DNA of 47,634 nt, from NCBI RefSeq assembly GCF_011391645.1, contig NZ_JAABQC010000006.1, positions 1 to 47,634 of the forward strand. Reading direction: 5' to 3'. A program made the translations under genes and the position numbers. Each line of letters starts with the position of its first letter. Within the stretch, counting starts at the first letter, position 1. The notes below the pieces were generated by a model that worked only from the letters and a program-made list of their open reading frames with translations, was not told where the DNA came from and made no database searches. The stretch comes from Rhodoferax sp. (GTDB lineage Bacteria; Pseudomonadota; Gammaproteobacteria; Burkholderiales; Burkholderiaceae_C). Below are positions 39,096 to 47,634 of the stretch, one piece after another.

Positions 39096-40100
39096 ATGCA
39101 TTCAATCGCAAAATCAATACAGTCAGATTTAGATCGCTCGCTTGAAAGCGTCCGAACCTTAGGTCACGGCTTGGCTCGTCCCGAATGTGTACTAGCCACA
39201 GCAACTGGCGATTTCTACTCAGCCGATTGGCGCGGTGGGGTAGCCCACTTGCATCCAGACGGTGCGCAATCACTCTACGCTGGCATTGCTCCCGATGGCA
39301 TCACCCTCAAACCCAACGGAATCGCCTTGCTGCGCAACGGCGACTTCTTAGTCACCCACCTTGGCGATGAAGAAGGTGGCGTGTACAGGCTTCAGCGCTC
39401 TGGGCAAGTGAGCCCATGGCTGATGTCGGTTGACGGGCTTGCTTTGCCACCGACAAACTTTGTTGTCGAGGATGGCCAAGGGCGGTTCTGGATTACGGTC
39501 AGTACGCGTTTGTTGCCTCGCTCGCTGGGTTATCGGAGCACGTGCAATGATGGATTTATCGTCATGGTCGACAAGCATGGTGCTCGGATCGTTGCCGACG
39601 GTCTGGGTTACACCAACGAAGTCGCGCTGCACCCCAATGGTCGTTGGTTGTATGTCAATGAGACATTTGCAAGACGCCTGTCACGTTTTGCGCTGCACCC
39701 GGACGGAATGCTTGGTCCCAAAGAGGTCGTGGTCGAATTTGGTGCGGGAACATTTCCGGATGGATTGGCATTCGATGAAGAAGGTGGTGTCTGGATTGTC
39801 AGCATCATCAGCAATCGCTTGATTCACGTTGCCCCCGACGGCAAACCTGCGGTATGGATGGAAGACTCTGATGCAGAGCATTTAGTCTGGGTGGAGGCCG
39901 CTTACAAAGCTGCGGCATTGGCGCGACCACATCTCGATGGCATCAAAAGTCGCTTATTGCGCAACATTTCAAGCATTGCGTTTTGTGGACCAGGACGGCG
40001 CAACGCTGTGCTTGGATGCCTACTCGCGGATCATCTGTTTACGCTTCCCATGCCTATCGCGGGCGTTGCCCCAACCCACTGGAACTATCCACTCGCATGA
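39096..40100 (+). CDS. SMP-30/gluconolactonase/LRE family protein
   Basis: GLARPECVLATATGDFYSADWRGGVAHLHPDG...GYTNEVALHPNGRWLYVNETFARRLSRF...FPDGLAFDEEGGVWIVSIISNRL. Confidence 0.87.
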   Translation: MHSIAKSIQSDLDRSLESVRTLGHGLARPECVLATATGDFYSADWRGGVAHLHPDGAQSLYAGIAPDGITLKPNGIALLRNGDFLVTHLGDEEGGVYRLQRSGQVSPWLMSVDGLALPPTNFVVEDGQGRFWITVSTRLLPRSLGYRSTCNDGFIVMVDKHGARIVADGLGYTNEVALHPNGRWLYVNETFARRLSRFALHPDGMLGPKEVVVEFGAGTFPDGLAFDEEGGVWIVSIISNRLIHVAPDGKPAVWMEDSDAEHLVWVEAAYKAAALARPHLDGIKSRLLRNISSIAFCGPGRRNAVLGCLLADHLFTLPMPIAGVAPTHWNYPLA

Positions 40101-40777
40101 GTAATCCGCCAATCAAAAAAAAGAACTCAATGGTCGACGCGGCCTACGTACAAATACGGCGGCGAATCCTTGACGTCGTTTGGTCTCCAGGCTACCAAGT
40201 GCTGGAGCAGGATGTCGCCATTGAGTTGAATATGAGCCGCACCCCGGTGCGCGAGGCGATGATACGGCTGCAACGAGAAGGTTTGCTCGAGGTCATTCCA
40301 CGCCACGGCATGCGCGTGTTACCCGTCTCTCCGAGTGACATGCGGGAGCTTTATCAGGTACTTACCGCCCTTGAATGCATGGCCGCTGAACTACTGGCAT
40401 CACGCAAACCCAGCGACACGGATTTAATGCCGTTGATCGCCGCAACAACCGCCATGGATGAGGCGCTCAAGGTAGACGATCTTGACGCCTGGGCGATGGC
40501 CGACGAACGTTTTCACGCCATGTTGGTGGATCTTTCAGGAAACCGGCAACTCAAGGAAACGGTTCTGAATTATTGGGACAGAGCACACCGTGCCCGCATG
40601 TTCACGCTCAGGCTGCGACCCAAACCGGTGAACTCCACAAAGGAGCACATGCGCATGGTCGAATGTTTTCTGGCGGGCGATGTAAAGGGCGCAGCAGAAA
40701 TAACCCGATCCCATCGGGAGCGTGCAAATCGCGAATTGGTGGCGATATTTGAGCGTTACAAGTTGGCGCAAATGTAA
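40097..40777 (+). CDS. GntR-family (FadR/FCD-like) transcriptional regulator
   Basis: VQIRRRILDVVWSPGYQVLEQDVAIELNMSRTPVREAMIRLQREGLLEVIPRHGMRVLPVS; ATGA overlap with the SMP-30 gene. Confidence 0.92.
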   Translation: MSNPPIKKKNSMVDAAYVQIRRRILDVVWSPGYQVLEQDVAIELNMSRTPVREAMIRLQREGLLEVIPRHGMRVLPVSPSDMRELYQVLTALECMAAELLASRKPSDTDLMPLIAATTAMDEALKVDDLDAWAMADERFHAMLVDLSGNRQLKETVLNYWDRAHRARMFTLRLRPKPVNSTKEHMRMVECFLAGDVKGAAEITRSHRERANRELVAIFERYKLAQM

Positions 40778-40792
40778 AAAAAGTGGAATGAA

Positions 40793-41884
40793 ATGACGCA
40801 AAAATATTATTCGATCGCAGTACTCCCAGGGGATGGAATCGGCCCGGAGGTGATGTCAGCGGCAACTGAGGTCTTGAACGGCTTGCAAAGCCGCATTGGC
40901 CGGCGGTTTGAATTCAACGTGTATCCAGCGGGTGCCCAGCACTACCTTGACAGTGGCGATGCTCTACCCGAGGCTACGCTCGATGCATGCAAGGCTGCAG
41001 ATGCCATTCTCTTTGGCTCGATGGGCCTGCCACACGTACGTGCCAAAGACGGTACCGAGATCATTCCGCAACTCGACATCCGGTTCGCGCTGGATTTGTA
41101 TGCAGGCGTGCGCCCCATCCGAAGTTTTGCTGGACTCAAAGGCCCACTGGCTGATCCTCGCGCTGCGCAGATTGATTTGGTGCTGGTGCGCGAAAACACT
41201 GAGGGCCTGTTTTTTGCCAGAAACCGAGGCCACATGGAGGGTCATGGTGATGCAGAAGCGGCGATTGATCCCATGAAAATCACACGTGGCGGCACCGCCA
41301 GGATTTGTGACTTCGCGCTAAATCTTGCCCGTCAGCGAAAAGCCAGAGGAAAACCTGGTCACGTCACCAGCGTTGATAAGGCCAACGTCTTTCTTTCGAT
41401 GGCCTTTTGGCGCAAAGTGTTTGAGGAGCGAGCCAGCGCATTTCCCGACTTGAGCAAAGACAGTGCGTATGTGGACGCAGTGGCATTGAATTTGGTAATG
41501 AGGCCCTGGACTTTTGACGTCCTGGTCACCGAAAACATGTTTGGCGACATTCTCTCTGACCTCATTGCGGCCTTTGCCGGCGGAATGGGAATGGCACCTT
41601 CGGCAGACATTGGTGACAAGTACGCGCTATTTCAACCCGCTCATGGCACGGCACCAGACATCGCAGGCAAGGGCATCGCAAATCCCAGCGCCATGATTCT
41701 GTCGGCTGTGATGATGCTTGACTGGCTTGCCGAAAAGCACAGTGATACTGCGTTGGCCGATGGCGCCCGCGCCATCGAAACTTCGATGGAACGTGTGTTC
41801 GCTCAGGGCGTGGTTCGTCCTCACGAGTTTGGCGGCAACTCCGGGACGGCTGAGATCATGCGTGCAGTTGCGGAGGGCCTCTGA
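40793..41884 (+). CDS. Isocitrate/isopropylmalate dehydrogenase family protein (tartrate/D-malate-type decarboxylating dehydrogenase-like)
   Basis: IAVLPGDGIGPEVM...RENTEGLFF...VTENMFGDILSDLIAAFAGGMGMAPSADIG...QPAHGTAPDIAGKGIANPSAMILSAVMML. Confidence 0.88.
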   Translation: MTQKYYSIAVLPGDGIGPEVMSAATEVLNGLQSRIGRRFEFNVYPAGAQHYLDSGDALPEATLDACKAADAILFGSMGLPHVRAKDGTEIIPQLDIRFALDLYAGVRPIRSFAGLKGPLADPRAAQIDLVLVRENTEGLFFARNRGHMEGHGDAEAAIDPMKITRGGTARICDFALNLARQRKARGKPGHVTSVDKANVFLSMAFWRKVFEERASAFPDLSKDSAYVDAVALNLVMRPWTFDVLVTENMFGDILSDLIAAFAGGMGMAPSADIGDKYALFQPAHGTAPDIAGKGIANPSAMILSAVMMLDWLAEKHSDTALADGARAIETSMERVFAQGVVRPHEFGGNSGTAEIMRAVAEGL

Positions 41885-41885
41885 A

Positions 41886-42947
41886 ATGAATATGCACATA
41901 AAGAACGAGCGCGTTGTCATGATCGGGGCGGGATATTGGGCACAGTTTCAGGTCGAGGGCTGGCGAGATGCAGGCAGCCCATTGGTGGCCATTGCGAACC
42001 GGAATCCGGCACACGCCGAAGCTCTTGCACAACGTTATGGTGTGCCCAAGTGCTACGCTGATGTCGCAACGATGCTGGATGTTGAACAACCGACGTTGGT
42101 AGATATTGTGCTTCCACCTGTGGCTCAGGAATCAGCAGTCCGCGCCGCCATTGAGCGTGGTCTTCCGGTAATCTGTCAAAAGCCGTTTGGCATTGACTTA
42201 AAGCAGGCAGAAGCCTTGACAGCCCTGGCAGAGGATGCTGGTGTGCCACTTGTTATCCACGAAAACTTCCGTTTTGCGCCGTGGTTTCGCGAATTGCGCC
42301 GACTTATAGACGATGGGTTCTTCGGTCGTGTCCACGGTGTGTCTTTTCGGCTGCGTCCGGGCGATGGCCAGGGACCCGATGCCTATCTGGACAGGCAGCC
42401 CTATTTTCAGACCATGCCCGAGTTTTTGGTTCGTGAAACTGCAGTGCATTTCATTGACACCTTTCGCTTTCTGATGGGTGAAGTGCTAGCGGTCACAGCA
42501 AGGCTGCGCCGACTTAACCCTGTGATTCTGGGCGAGGATGCCGGGCTTTTGATCTTCGAGTTTTCAGATGAAAGCGTCGGCCTGTTCGACGGCAACCGCC
42601 TGAACGAACATCCGGCGAAGAATTTGCGCCGCACGATGGGCGAAATGTGGCTCGAAGGCGAGCGCGGTGTGATGCGTCTGGACGGTGATGCCCGCCTGTG
42701 GTGGTTGCCTCATCAAGGCGTCGAAGTCGAGCACCGGTATGACGACGGCGCCGGACGGGGTGCCTTTGGTGGCGCCAGCACCGCGTTGCAGGCACATGTG
42801 TTGTCGCACTTGAATCAAGACACGCCACTGCAGAACAGTGCGCGTAGTTACCTGAGAAATCTGTATGTGCAAGCGGCCATCTACCACTCGCATGCCAGTG
42901 GCCGTCGTGTACCGATGGCCGGTTTCAATCCCCACCAAACTCAATGA
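41886..42947 (+). CDS. Gfo/Idh/MocA-family oxidoreductase
   Basis: VVMIGAGYWAQFQVEGWRDAGSPLVAIANRNPAHAEALAQRYG...VICQKPFGIDLKQAEAL. Confidence 0.9.
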   Translation: MNMHIKNERVVMIGAGYWAQFQVEGWRDAGSPLVAIANRNPAHAEALAQRYGVPKCYADVATMLDVEQPTLVDIVLPPVAQESAVRAAIERGLPVICQKPFGIDLKQAEALTALAEDAGVPLVIHENFRFAPWFRELRRLIDDGFFGRVHGVSFRLRPGDGQGPDAYLDRQPYFQTMPEFLVRETAVHFIDTFRFLMGEVLAVTARLRRLNPVILGEDAGLLIFEFSDESVGLFDGNRLNEHPAKNLRRTMGEMWLEGERGVMRLDGDARLWWLPHQGVEVEHRYDDGAGRGAFGGASTALQAHVLSHLNQDTPLQNSARSYLRNLYVQAAIYHSHASGRRVPMAGFNPHQTQ

Positions 42948-42958
42948 AGGAGACTCGT

Positions 42959-43951
42959 ATGAAGAAGCTATTTTCGATCACCGCTTTGGCCGCTGCTTTT
43001 ACCTTGACGTTGCCGGTAAGCGCACAGACCATGCTCAAGTTCAGTCACACCGACCAGCAACAGGGCGCGCGCCAAGCGGGTGCGCAGCTTTTTGCGAAGA
43101 AGGTCGAGGAGTACACCCAGGGGCGTTACAAGGTGCAGGTGTTCTGTTGCAGCCAGTTGGGAAACGATCCCAAGAACATTGAACAGTTGGCGCTCGGTGG
43201 TATTGACTTCACGGTGTCCGCGACCGGTTCTTACGCCGGTCAGTTGCCCGCGCTAAACCTGACCATGATGCCTTTCATCATCGACAGTTACGCACAGGGC
43301 TGGAAGTTTTACGACGAATCCAAATGGCTGAAGGCACAGTTTGACAAGGCCCCCGCCAAGGGCTTTCGCTTTCTCGCTACCTGGGAAGCCGGCTTTCGCA
43401 ATATGACGACCCGTGACCCGTTGAACGGACCCGAGGACGCCAAAGGCAAGAAGTTGCGCACTTTCCCCAACGAGATGATGCGCTGGCAGTTGGAAGCCAT
43501 GGGCTTTGGCATTCAGATCATGCCGCTGCCGGAAGTTTATCTTGCGATCCAGCAAGGCGCTGTATCGGGTCAGGAGAACCCGATCGACACCATAGCTTCC
43601 AACAAGTTTTATGAAGTGGCGCCACACGTCACGCTGACCAACCACGTGTACAGCCCTATTCCGATGGCAATTTCCGAAAAGACTTGGCAAAAACTCTCCC
43701 CCACGGATCAGCAGGCGGTAATGCGTGCCGCACAGGAGGTTGCGCCGTTTCAACGCAACATGATCAAGGGCAACGACGAAAAGTTGCTGGCGGACATGGC
43801 TGCCAAGGGAGCCAAGATCAACCGTACGCCCAATACCGCAGCCTTCCGCAAGGCGGTGGAGCCGGTGTATGCCAAGGCACGTGAGAAGTACGGTGCTGAT
43901 GTCGATGCCGTGCTGGCTGAGACCGCAGCCGTTCGCCAGGCCGTCAGGTAA
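42959..43951 (+). CDS. dctP: TRAP transporter substrate-binding protein (DctP family)
   Basis: Signal peptide; LKFSHTDQQQGARQAGAQLFAKKVEEYTQGRYKVQVFCCSQLGNDPKNIEQLALGGIDFTV; SD AAGGAGA upstream. Confidence 0.93.
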   Translation: MKKLFSITALAAAFTLTLPVSAQTMLKFSHTDQQQGARQAGAQLFAKKVEEYTQGRYKVQVFCCSQLGNDPKNIEQLALGGIDFTVSATGSYAGQLPALNLTMMPFIIDSYAQGWKFYDESKWLKAQFDKAPAKGFRFLATWEAGFRNMTTRDPLNGPEDAKGKKLRTFPNEMMRWQLEAMGFGIQIMPLPEVYLAIQQGAVSGQENPIDTIASNKFYEVAPHVTLTNHVYSPIPMAISEKTWQKLSPTDQQAVMRAAQEVAPFQRNMIKGNDEKLLADMAAKGAKINRTPNTAAFRKAVEPVYAKAREKYGADVDAVLAETAAVRQAVR

Positions 43952-43972
43952 AGCCAAACAGAGTTGATCGTC

Positions 43973-44482
43973 ATGCGTGCAACAACACATCCAATCCCGC
44001 CGCTGATTCGGTGGCTAGGCAAACTGATCGACTGGTCGGTCATTGGCTTGGGCGGCACCCTGGCCGTGATGATTTTCATCAATGTGGTGATGCATGCTGC
44101 GGGCAAAGACCTGGCCTGGTTGACCGAACTGGGTGAGTTTTTGATGGTGTGGGTCACCTTTCTGGGGGGCGCGGCCGCAGCCCAGCGGGGGGCTCACATG
44201 TCGATCAACGAGTTTTTGGACAAGCTCGGGCCCGCTGGGCGCAAATGGGCTGACGCAGCGGTACAAACATTCACCTTGTTTGTTGTGGGTGTTGTGCTGT
44301 TCTTTGGGGTGCGCATTGTGCAAGGTAGCTGGGGCACTGTGCTCACTACATTGGAGTGGCCCATGGCATGGCAGTACATGCCCTTGCCACTGGGCATGGG
44401 ACTGGTGAGTGTTTTCGTTGCTTGGGACTTGGTTCAAATTCTGCGCGATGTGCCCCGTGAACAACGTTACCCCGCTGACTGA
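43973..44482 (+). CDS. dctQ: TRAP transporter small permease (DctQ)
   Basis: Four-TM protein, WLTELGEFLMVWVTFLGGAAAAQRGAHMSI. Confidence 0.92.
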   Translation: MRATTHPIPPLIRWLGKLIDWSVIGLGGTLAVMIFINVVMHAAGKDLAWLTELGEFLMVWVTFLGGAAAAQRGAHMSINEFLDKLGPAGRKWADAAVQTFTLFVVGVVLFFGVRIVQGSWGTVLTTLEWPMAWQYMPLPLGMGLVSVFVAWDLVQILRDVPREQRYPAD

Positions 44483-44497
44483 GCACAGGAATTCAAG

Positions 44498-45790
44498 ATG
44501 CTTTCATTGGTTATTTTTGGTTCTTTTTTTGCCCTGGCACTGATGGGGGTGCCGCTGATGGTGGCGCTGTTGGCCACCACGGCGGGTATCGTCACCCTGT
44601 ATGGCATGCAATATCCGCTGGAGAGCGTTTTTCTCTCATTCATTGGTGGGGTCGAACCCTTCATACTGATTGCTGTACCGCTTTTTGTGTTTACAGGCGA
44701 ACTGCTGGCGCAAGGCGGTGTTGGCAAGCGCATCGTTGAGTTTGCCAACGTGTTGTTTGGATGGCTTCCCGGTGGATTGGGTGTGGTTACCGTCATCTCT
44801 TGCCTGCTGTTTGGTGGCGTGTCGGGATCGGCCATTGCGGACACGGCAGCCATTGGCTCGCTGGTGATACCGGCCATGTTGGCGCGCGGATACGCCCGCG
44901 GTTTTGCAGCGGCGCTCGTCGCGGTTGCCGGAACCCTGGCGCTGTTGATGCCGCTTTCGATTCCCTTTCTTGTGTACGCGTTCGTGTCGGGTGTGTCAAT
45001 GCGCACCCTGTCGATGGCAGGCTTGGTTCCTGCTTTGTTGTCAGGCGCGGCGCTGATTGGTGTCTGTATGTGGCACGGCAAAAAGACCGGCGTGGACCCC
45101 GGTGGCAAACCCGCCTCATGGGGTGCAATCGCCAAAGCCGGTTACAGCGCCGGCCCCGCACTGCTGATGCCGGTGTTCATTGTGGGCGGAATATGGTCGG
45201 GTTACTTCACGCCAACAGAAGCAGCAGCCGTCGCCGTGGCCTATGGTCTTGTGATATCCATCTTTTTTTACAAGGATATGTCGTTCAAGGACATCCCGCA
45301 TCTGTTGCTCAAGGCGTTCATGACCAGCGCTACCGTGATGCTGGTGATTGGTGCAACCGGTGCACTAGCCTGGCTCATCACGGCAGAAGGCGTTGCGCAG
45401 CAGCTGGCGGACTGGGTCGGTTCGGTGGCCCACGTCAAATGGGTGTTTTTGATCATGCTGAATGTGGCATTGGTGCTCTTGGGTATCTTCATTGAGCCGC
45501 TGCCAGCCCTGCTGATGGCTGCGCCCCTGTTTCTGCCATTGGCCATGGCCTTTCAGATGGACTTGGTGCATATGGGCGTCATCATGACGGCCAACCTGGC
45601 CATTGCGTTGTACACGCCGCCCGTGGGTGGCACACTGTTTGTGGCAGCCAAACTGGCCAATGCCACGATTGGTGAAATCACGCGGCACCTGTGGGTCATG
45701 ATGGCGGCCACGTTCAGCGTTGTCATGTTGATCACCTATGTGCCGACTCTGACCAGCTGGTTGCCACGCTTGATAGCATCGATGAGGTAG
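44498..45790 (+). CDS. dctM: TRAP transporter large permease (DctM)
   Basis: 430 aa polytopic; GLGVVTVISCLLFGGVSGSAIADTAAIGSLVIPAML; YTPPVGGTLFVAAKLANATIGEI. Confidence 0.95.
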   Translation: MLSLVIFGSFFALALMGVPLMVALLATTAGIVTLYGMQYPLESVFLSFIGGVEPFILIAVPLFVFTGELLAQGGVGKRIVEFANVLFGWLPGGLGVVTVISCLLFGGVSGSAIADTAAIGSLVIPAMLARGYARGFAAALVAVAGTLALLMPLSIPFLVYAFVSGVSMRTLSMAGLVPALLSGAALIGVCMWHGKKTGVDPGGKPASWGAIAKAGYSAGPALLMPVFIVGGIWSGYFTPTEAAAVAVAYGLVISIFFYKDMSFKDIPHLLLKAFMTSATVMLVIGATGALAWLITAEGVAQQLADWVGSVAHVKWVFLIMLNVALVLLGIFIEPLPALLMAAPLFLPLAMAFQMDLVHMGVIMTANLAIALYTPPVGGTLFVAAKLANATIGEITRHLWVMMAATFSVVMLITYVPTLTSWLPRLIASMR

Positions 45791-45794
45791 CGCC

Positions 45795-46088
45795 ATGTTC
45801 GTGGTTACGGTTTTGTTCACCATTCATGCGGCGCATTGGGATTCCTTTATAAAGGCCATCCACCTCAATGCACAGACCTCACTTGCGATTGAGGCGGGCT
45901 GCCGTCAGTTTGATGTCTGTGTCGGGGAGCCGGAGCAATGCCGTGTATTTTTGTACGAGGTGTACGACAGCCAGGCTGACTTCGCGGCGCACCTGGCAGC
46001 ACCGCATTTTTTGCAGTTCAACACCCAAACCATGCCCTGGGTGATGGACAAGCAGGTTTACACCTTCACTCGTATGACACCAACCTAG
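45795..46088 (+). CDS. Antibiotic biosynthesis monooxygenase (ABM)-fold small protein
   Basis: VVTVLFTIHAAHWDSFIKAIHLNAQTSLAIEAGCRQFDVCVGEPEQCRVFLYEVYDSQADFAAHLAAPHFLQF. Confidence 0.85.
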   Translation: MFVVTVLFTIHAAHWDSFIKAIHLNAQTSLAIEAGCRQFDVCVGEPEQCRVFLYEVYDSQADFAAHLAAPHFLQFNTQTMPWVMDKQVYTFTRMTPT

Positions 46089-46388
46089 CGTCTTCAAAAC
46101 ATCGACTCACGGGCAGCGACAACAACAAAGGGAATGCATCGCCCATCCAGTCGAGCTGTATTGCTGAGGACTTCACTGGGGTCACCTAACCTGCAACAGC
46201 CTGTTACGCGCTGGCGTTTCAATAGTTGGGGCGTCGGAAACTGGCACGTTGAAATCTGCCGCGAAAAGAATTCTGACAAGCAATGAATTGGGCAACCCGC
46301 TAGCTGCCTTTCGTGGTCGACAGCAAGGGGTCTTCTGGAGCCTGTCAACCTTCTCGGATGCTGACCGTCAAAATTGAACGGCTGCAAT

Positions 46389-46426
46389 GGTGAAAATCGT
46401 AAACCCGCATCGCAGCGGGAGCGGTC
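46389..46426 (+). repeat. Copy 2 of a short dispersed repeat
   Basis: ggtgaaaatcgtaaacccgcatcgcagcgggagcggtc; 30/38 identical by hand alignment to 38777-38814. Confidence 0.5.
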
Positions 46427-46768
46427 GCCCAATTTGAGTCAGGAGTTTCCGTCGAGTTATCCAGACCGGGCATTCCCAATGCTGATCCAGATTTGGCGTT
46501 TTCGGGTCCACGAAACCTGAAAGCTGTCGTCCACTTGAGAAAGCCGATATTTTTGATCGAAGGGTCGTTATCAGCGTCAAGAGTCGTGGGGTTTTGATCC
46601 TGAATGGTTCGTGAAAGCTGACAAAAAAAACACTAAGAATTGTTCCCTGGCAGGCTGGTCTCGACTCAATTTTGATGGTCGGTTTGAGAGAGTTGCAAGG
46701 ACCGTTGTCAGATTCGACGTGTCATCCAGCCTGCGCGCTAAGGTTGCCAGTTGTCGTTTAAGTAACCC

Positions 46769-47467
46769 TCATACAGCCAGCACATAGCCAACACCTTGAA
46801 CGGTGAGAATGATGCGCGGGTCGTTAGGCACCAATTCAATTTTTCGACGCAACCGACCAATCAGCACATCAATCGTGCGGTCGCTGGGCGCACGATCCCG
46901 GCCACTAACGTGGTCAATAAGGCTGTCCCTGCTCAACACACGACCGGGATTCTTGCTTAAGGTAACGAGCAGTTCAAATTCAAATCGGGTTAGTCGCACA
47001 TCCTCTCCGTTTGGCGAGGTCAGCGTCCGAGACGGGATGCTGAGCGACCAGCCGGCAAAACGCTTGACCGGCTCGTCCTTGACAACCAGACGTGCCGACA
47101 TGGTGCGACGCAGCAGATTCTTGGTGCGGGCAAACAATTCACGAATGTTGAAGGGCTTGACCACATAGTCATCAGCCCCCAACTCAAGAGCAACAATCCG
47201 GTCAATATCTTCGGCCTTGCCTGTCACCATGATTACCCCCACCTCAGACTGGCGGCGGATCTCTTTTAACAGTGAAAACCCATCCTCATCGGGCAGATTG
47301 ATGTCAAGCAGGATCAGGTCCACATCACCTTTTGCAAAAATGTCACGCATGGATTGACCGTCAGGCGCAGTACTGACCCGGTAACCTTCCTTGCTGATAT
47401 ACGCCGCCAAGGTGGTACTTGCGACCAGATCATCCTCAACAATCAGTATGTGGTTATTTGCAAGCAT
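46769..47467 (-). CDS. OmpR/PhoB-family response regulator, TorR-like
   Basis: HILIVEDDLVASTTLAAYISKEGYRVSTAPDGQSM...LLDINLPDEDGFSLLKEIR...ALELGADDYVVKPFNIRELFARTKNLLRR; C-terminal winged helix LTRFEFELLVTLSKNPGRVLSRDSLIDHVSGRDRAPSDRTIDVLIGRLRRKIE. Confidence 0.92.
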   Translation of the reverse strand: MLANNHILIVEDDLVASTTLAAYISKEGYRVSTAPDGQSMRDIFAKGDVDLILLDINLPDEDGFSLLKEIRRQSEVGVIMVTGKAEDIDRIVALELGADDYVVKPFNIRELFARTKNLLRRTMSARLVVKDEPVKRFAGWSLSIPSRTLTSPNGEDVRLTRFEFELLVTLSKNPGRVLSRDSLIDHVSGRDRAPSDRTIDVLIGRLRRKIELVPNDPRIILTVQGVGYVLAV

Positions 47468-47520
47468 GAATGGGCATTATTTCGGTGGTGATTTTGCTCA
47501 TCATAGCCTTTGTTTACGGT

Positions 47521-47573
47521 CTGTTCACATGTTTGGAAGTGGCGTTCATGCTACGCGCTCACGGCGTTCACAT
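47521..47573 (+). promoter_or_regulatory. Three phased direct repeats resembling TorR (tor box) sites
   Basis: CTGTTCACAT (47521), GCGTTCATGC (47542), GCGTTCACAT (47564); 21-22 bp spacing; E. coli tor box CTGTTCATAT. Confidence 0.5.
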
Positions 47574-47634
47574 CACATCCCTAAGCTATCCATTCAGTGG
47601 CGAAGTGCTCGTCACCCAATGCTGAATGAAGGAG

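Noticed and set aside
46094-46580. Short ORFs between the ABM gene and the response regulator
   Set aside because: No family signature; overlap the repeat-bearing noncoding tract
1-47634. CRISPR arrays, rRNA or tRNA genes, intact IS elements or prophage genes
   Set aside because: None seen on reading: no regularly spaced repeats, no tRNA cloverleaf recognised, no transposase or integrase motifs. A dedicated scan (tRNAscan-SE, ISEScan) was not possible

Overview
This is a chromosomal window from a high-GC betaproteobacterium, probably Burkholderiales/Comamonadaceae (inferred from gene order and protein style). Products were assigned by reading the translations; no database search was run. Contents, left to right: (i) an aromatic amino acid/serine block on the minus strand (gyrA, serC, pheA, tyrA, an aroA-cmk fusion, and the 5' end of rpsA). 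(ii) ompA, then a MaoC-phosphotransacetylase fusion with acetate kinase, an RsuA-type pseudouridine synthase, an EI24-like membrane protein and a CinA-like protein. (iii) glnA with a readable sigma-54 promoter and NtrC site, followed by ntrB and ntrC. (iv) xth and a tightly overlapping thyA-EamA-folA set. (v) A 22.6-35.8 kb accessory block: DUF547 protein, VTT(TVP38)-FAD disulfide oxidoreductase fusion, APH-like kinase, a fused pair of rSAM/selenodomain-associated transferases, an YnjBCD-like ABC transporter, a bufferin-type bufABC operon (DUF2282/DUF692/DUF2063), an ECF sigma factor with a small zinc-finger partner, and a YHS protein. (vi) A GGDEF(degenerate)-EAL protein. (vii) A sugar-acid-like catabolic operon with a TRAP transporter, flanked by two apparently noncoding tracts that share a repeat. 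(viii) A TorR/OmpR-type response regulator with tor-box-like repeats upstream. The strongest new signal is an identical bipartite promoter-like element, TGTAAGAA-N14-CGACTTAC, upstream of both bufA and the VTT-FAD gene 8 kb apart. It suggests an ECF-controlled regulon joining the bufferin operon with a redox/membrane module.
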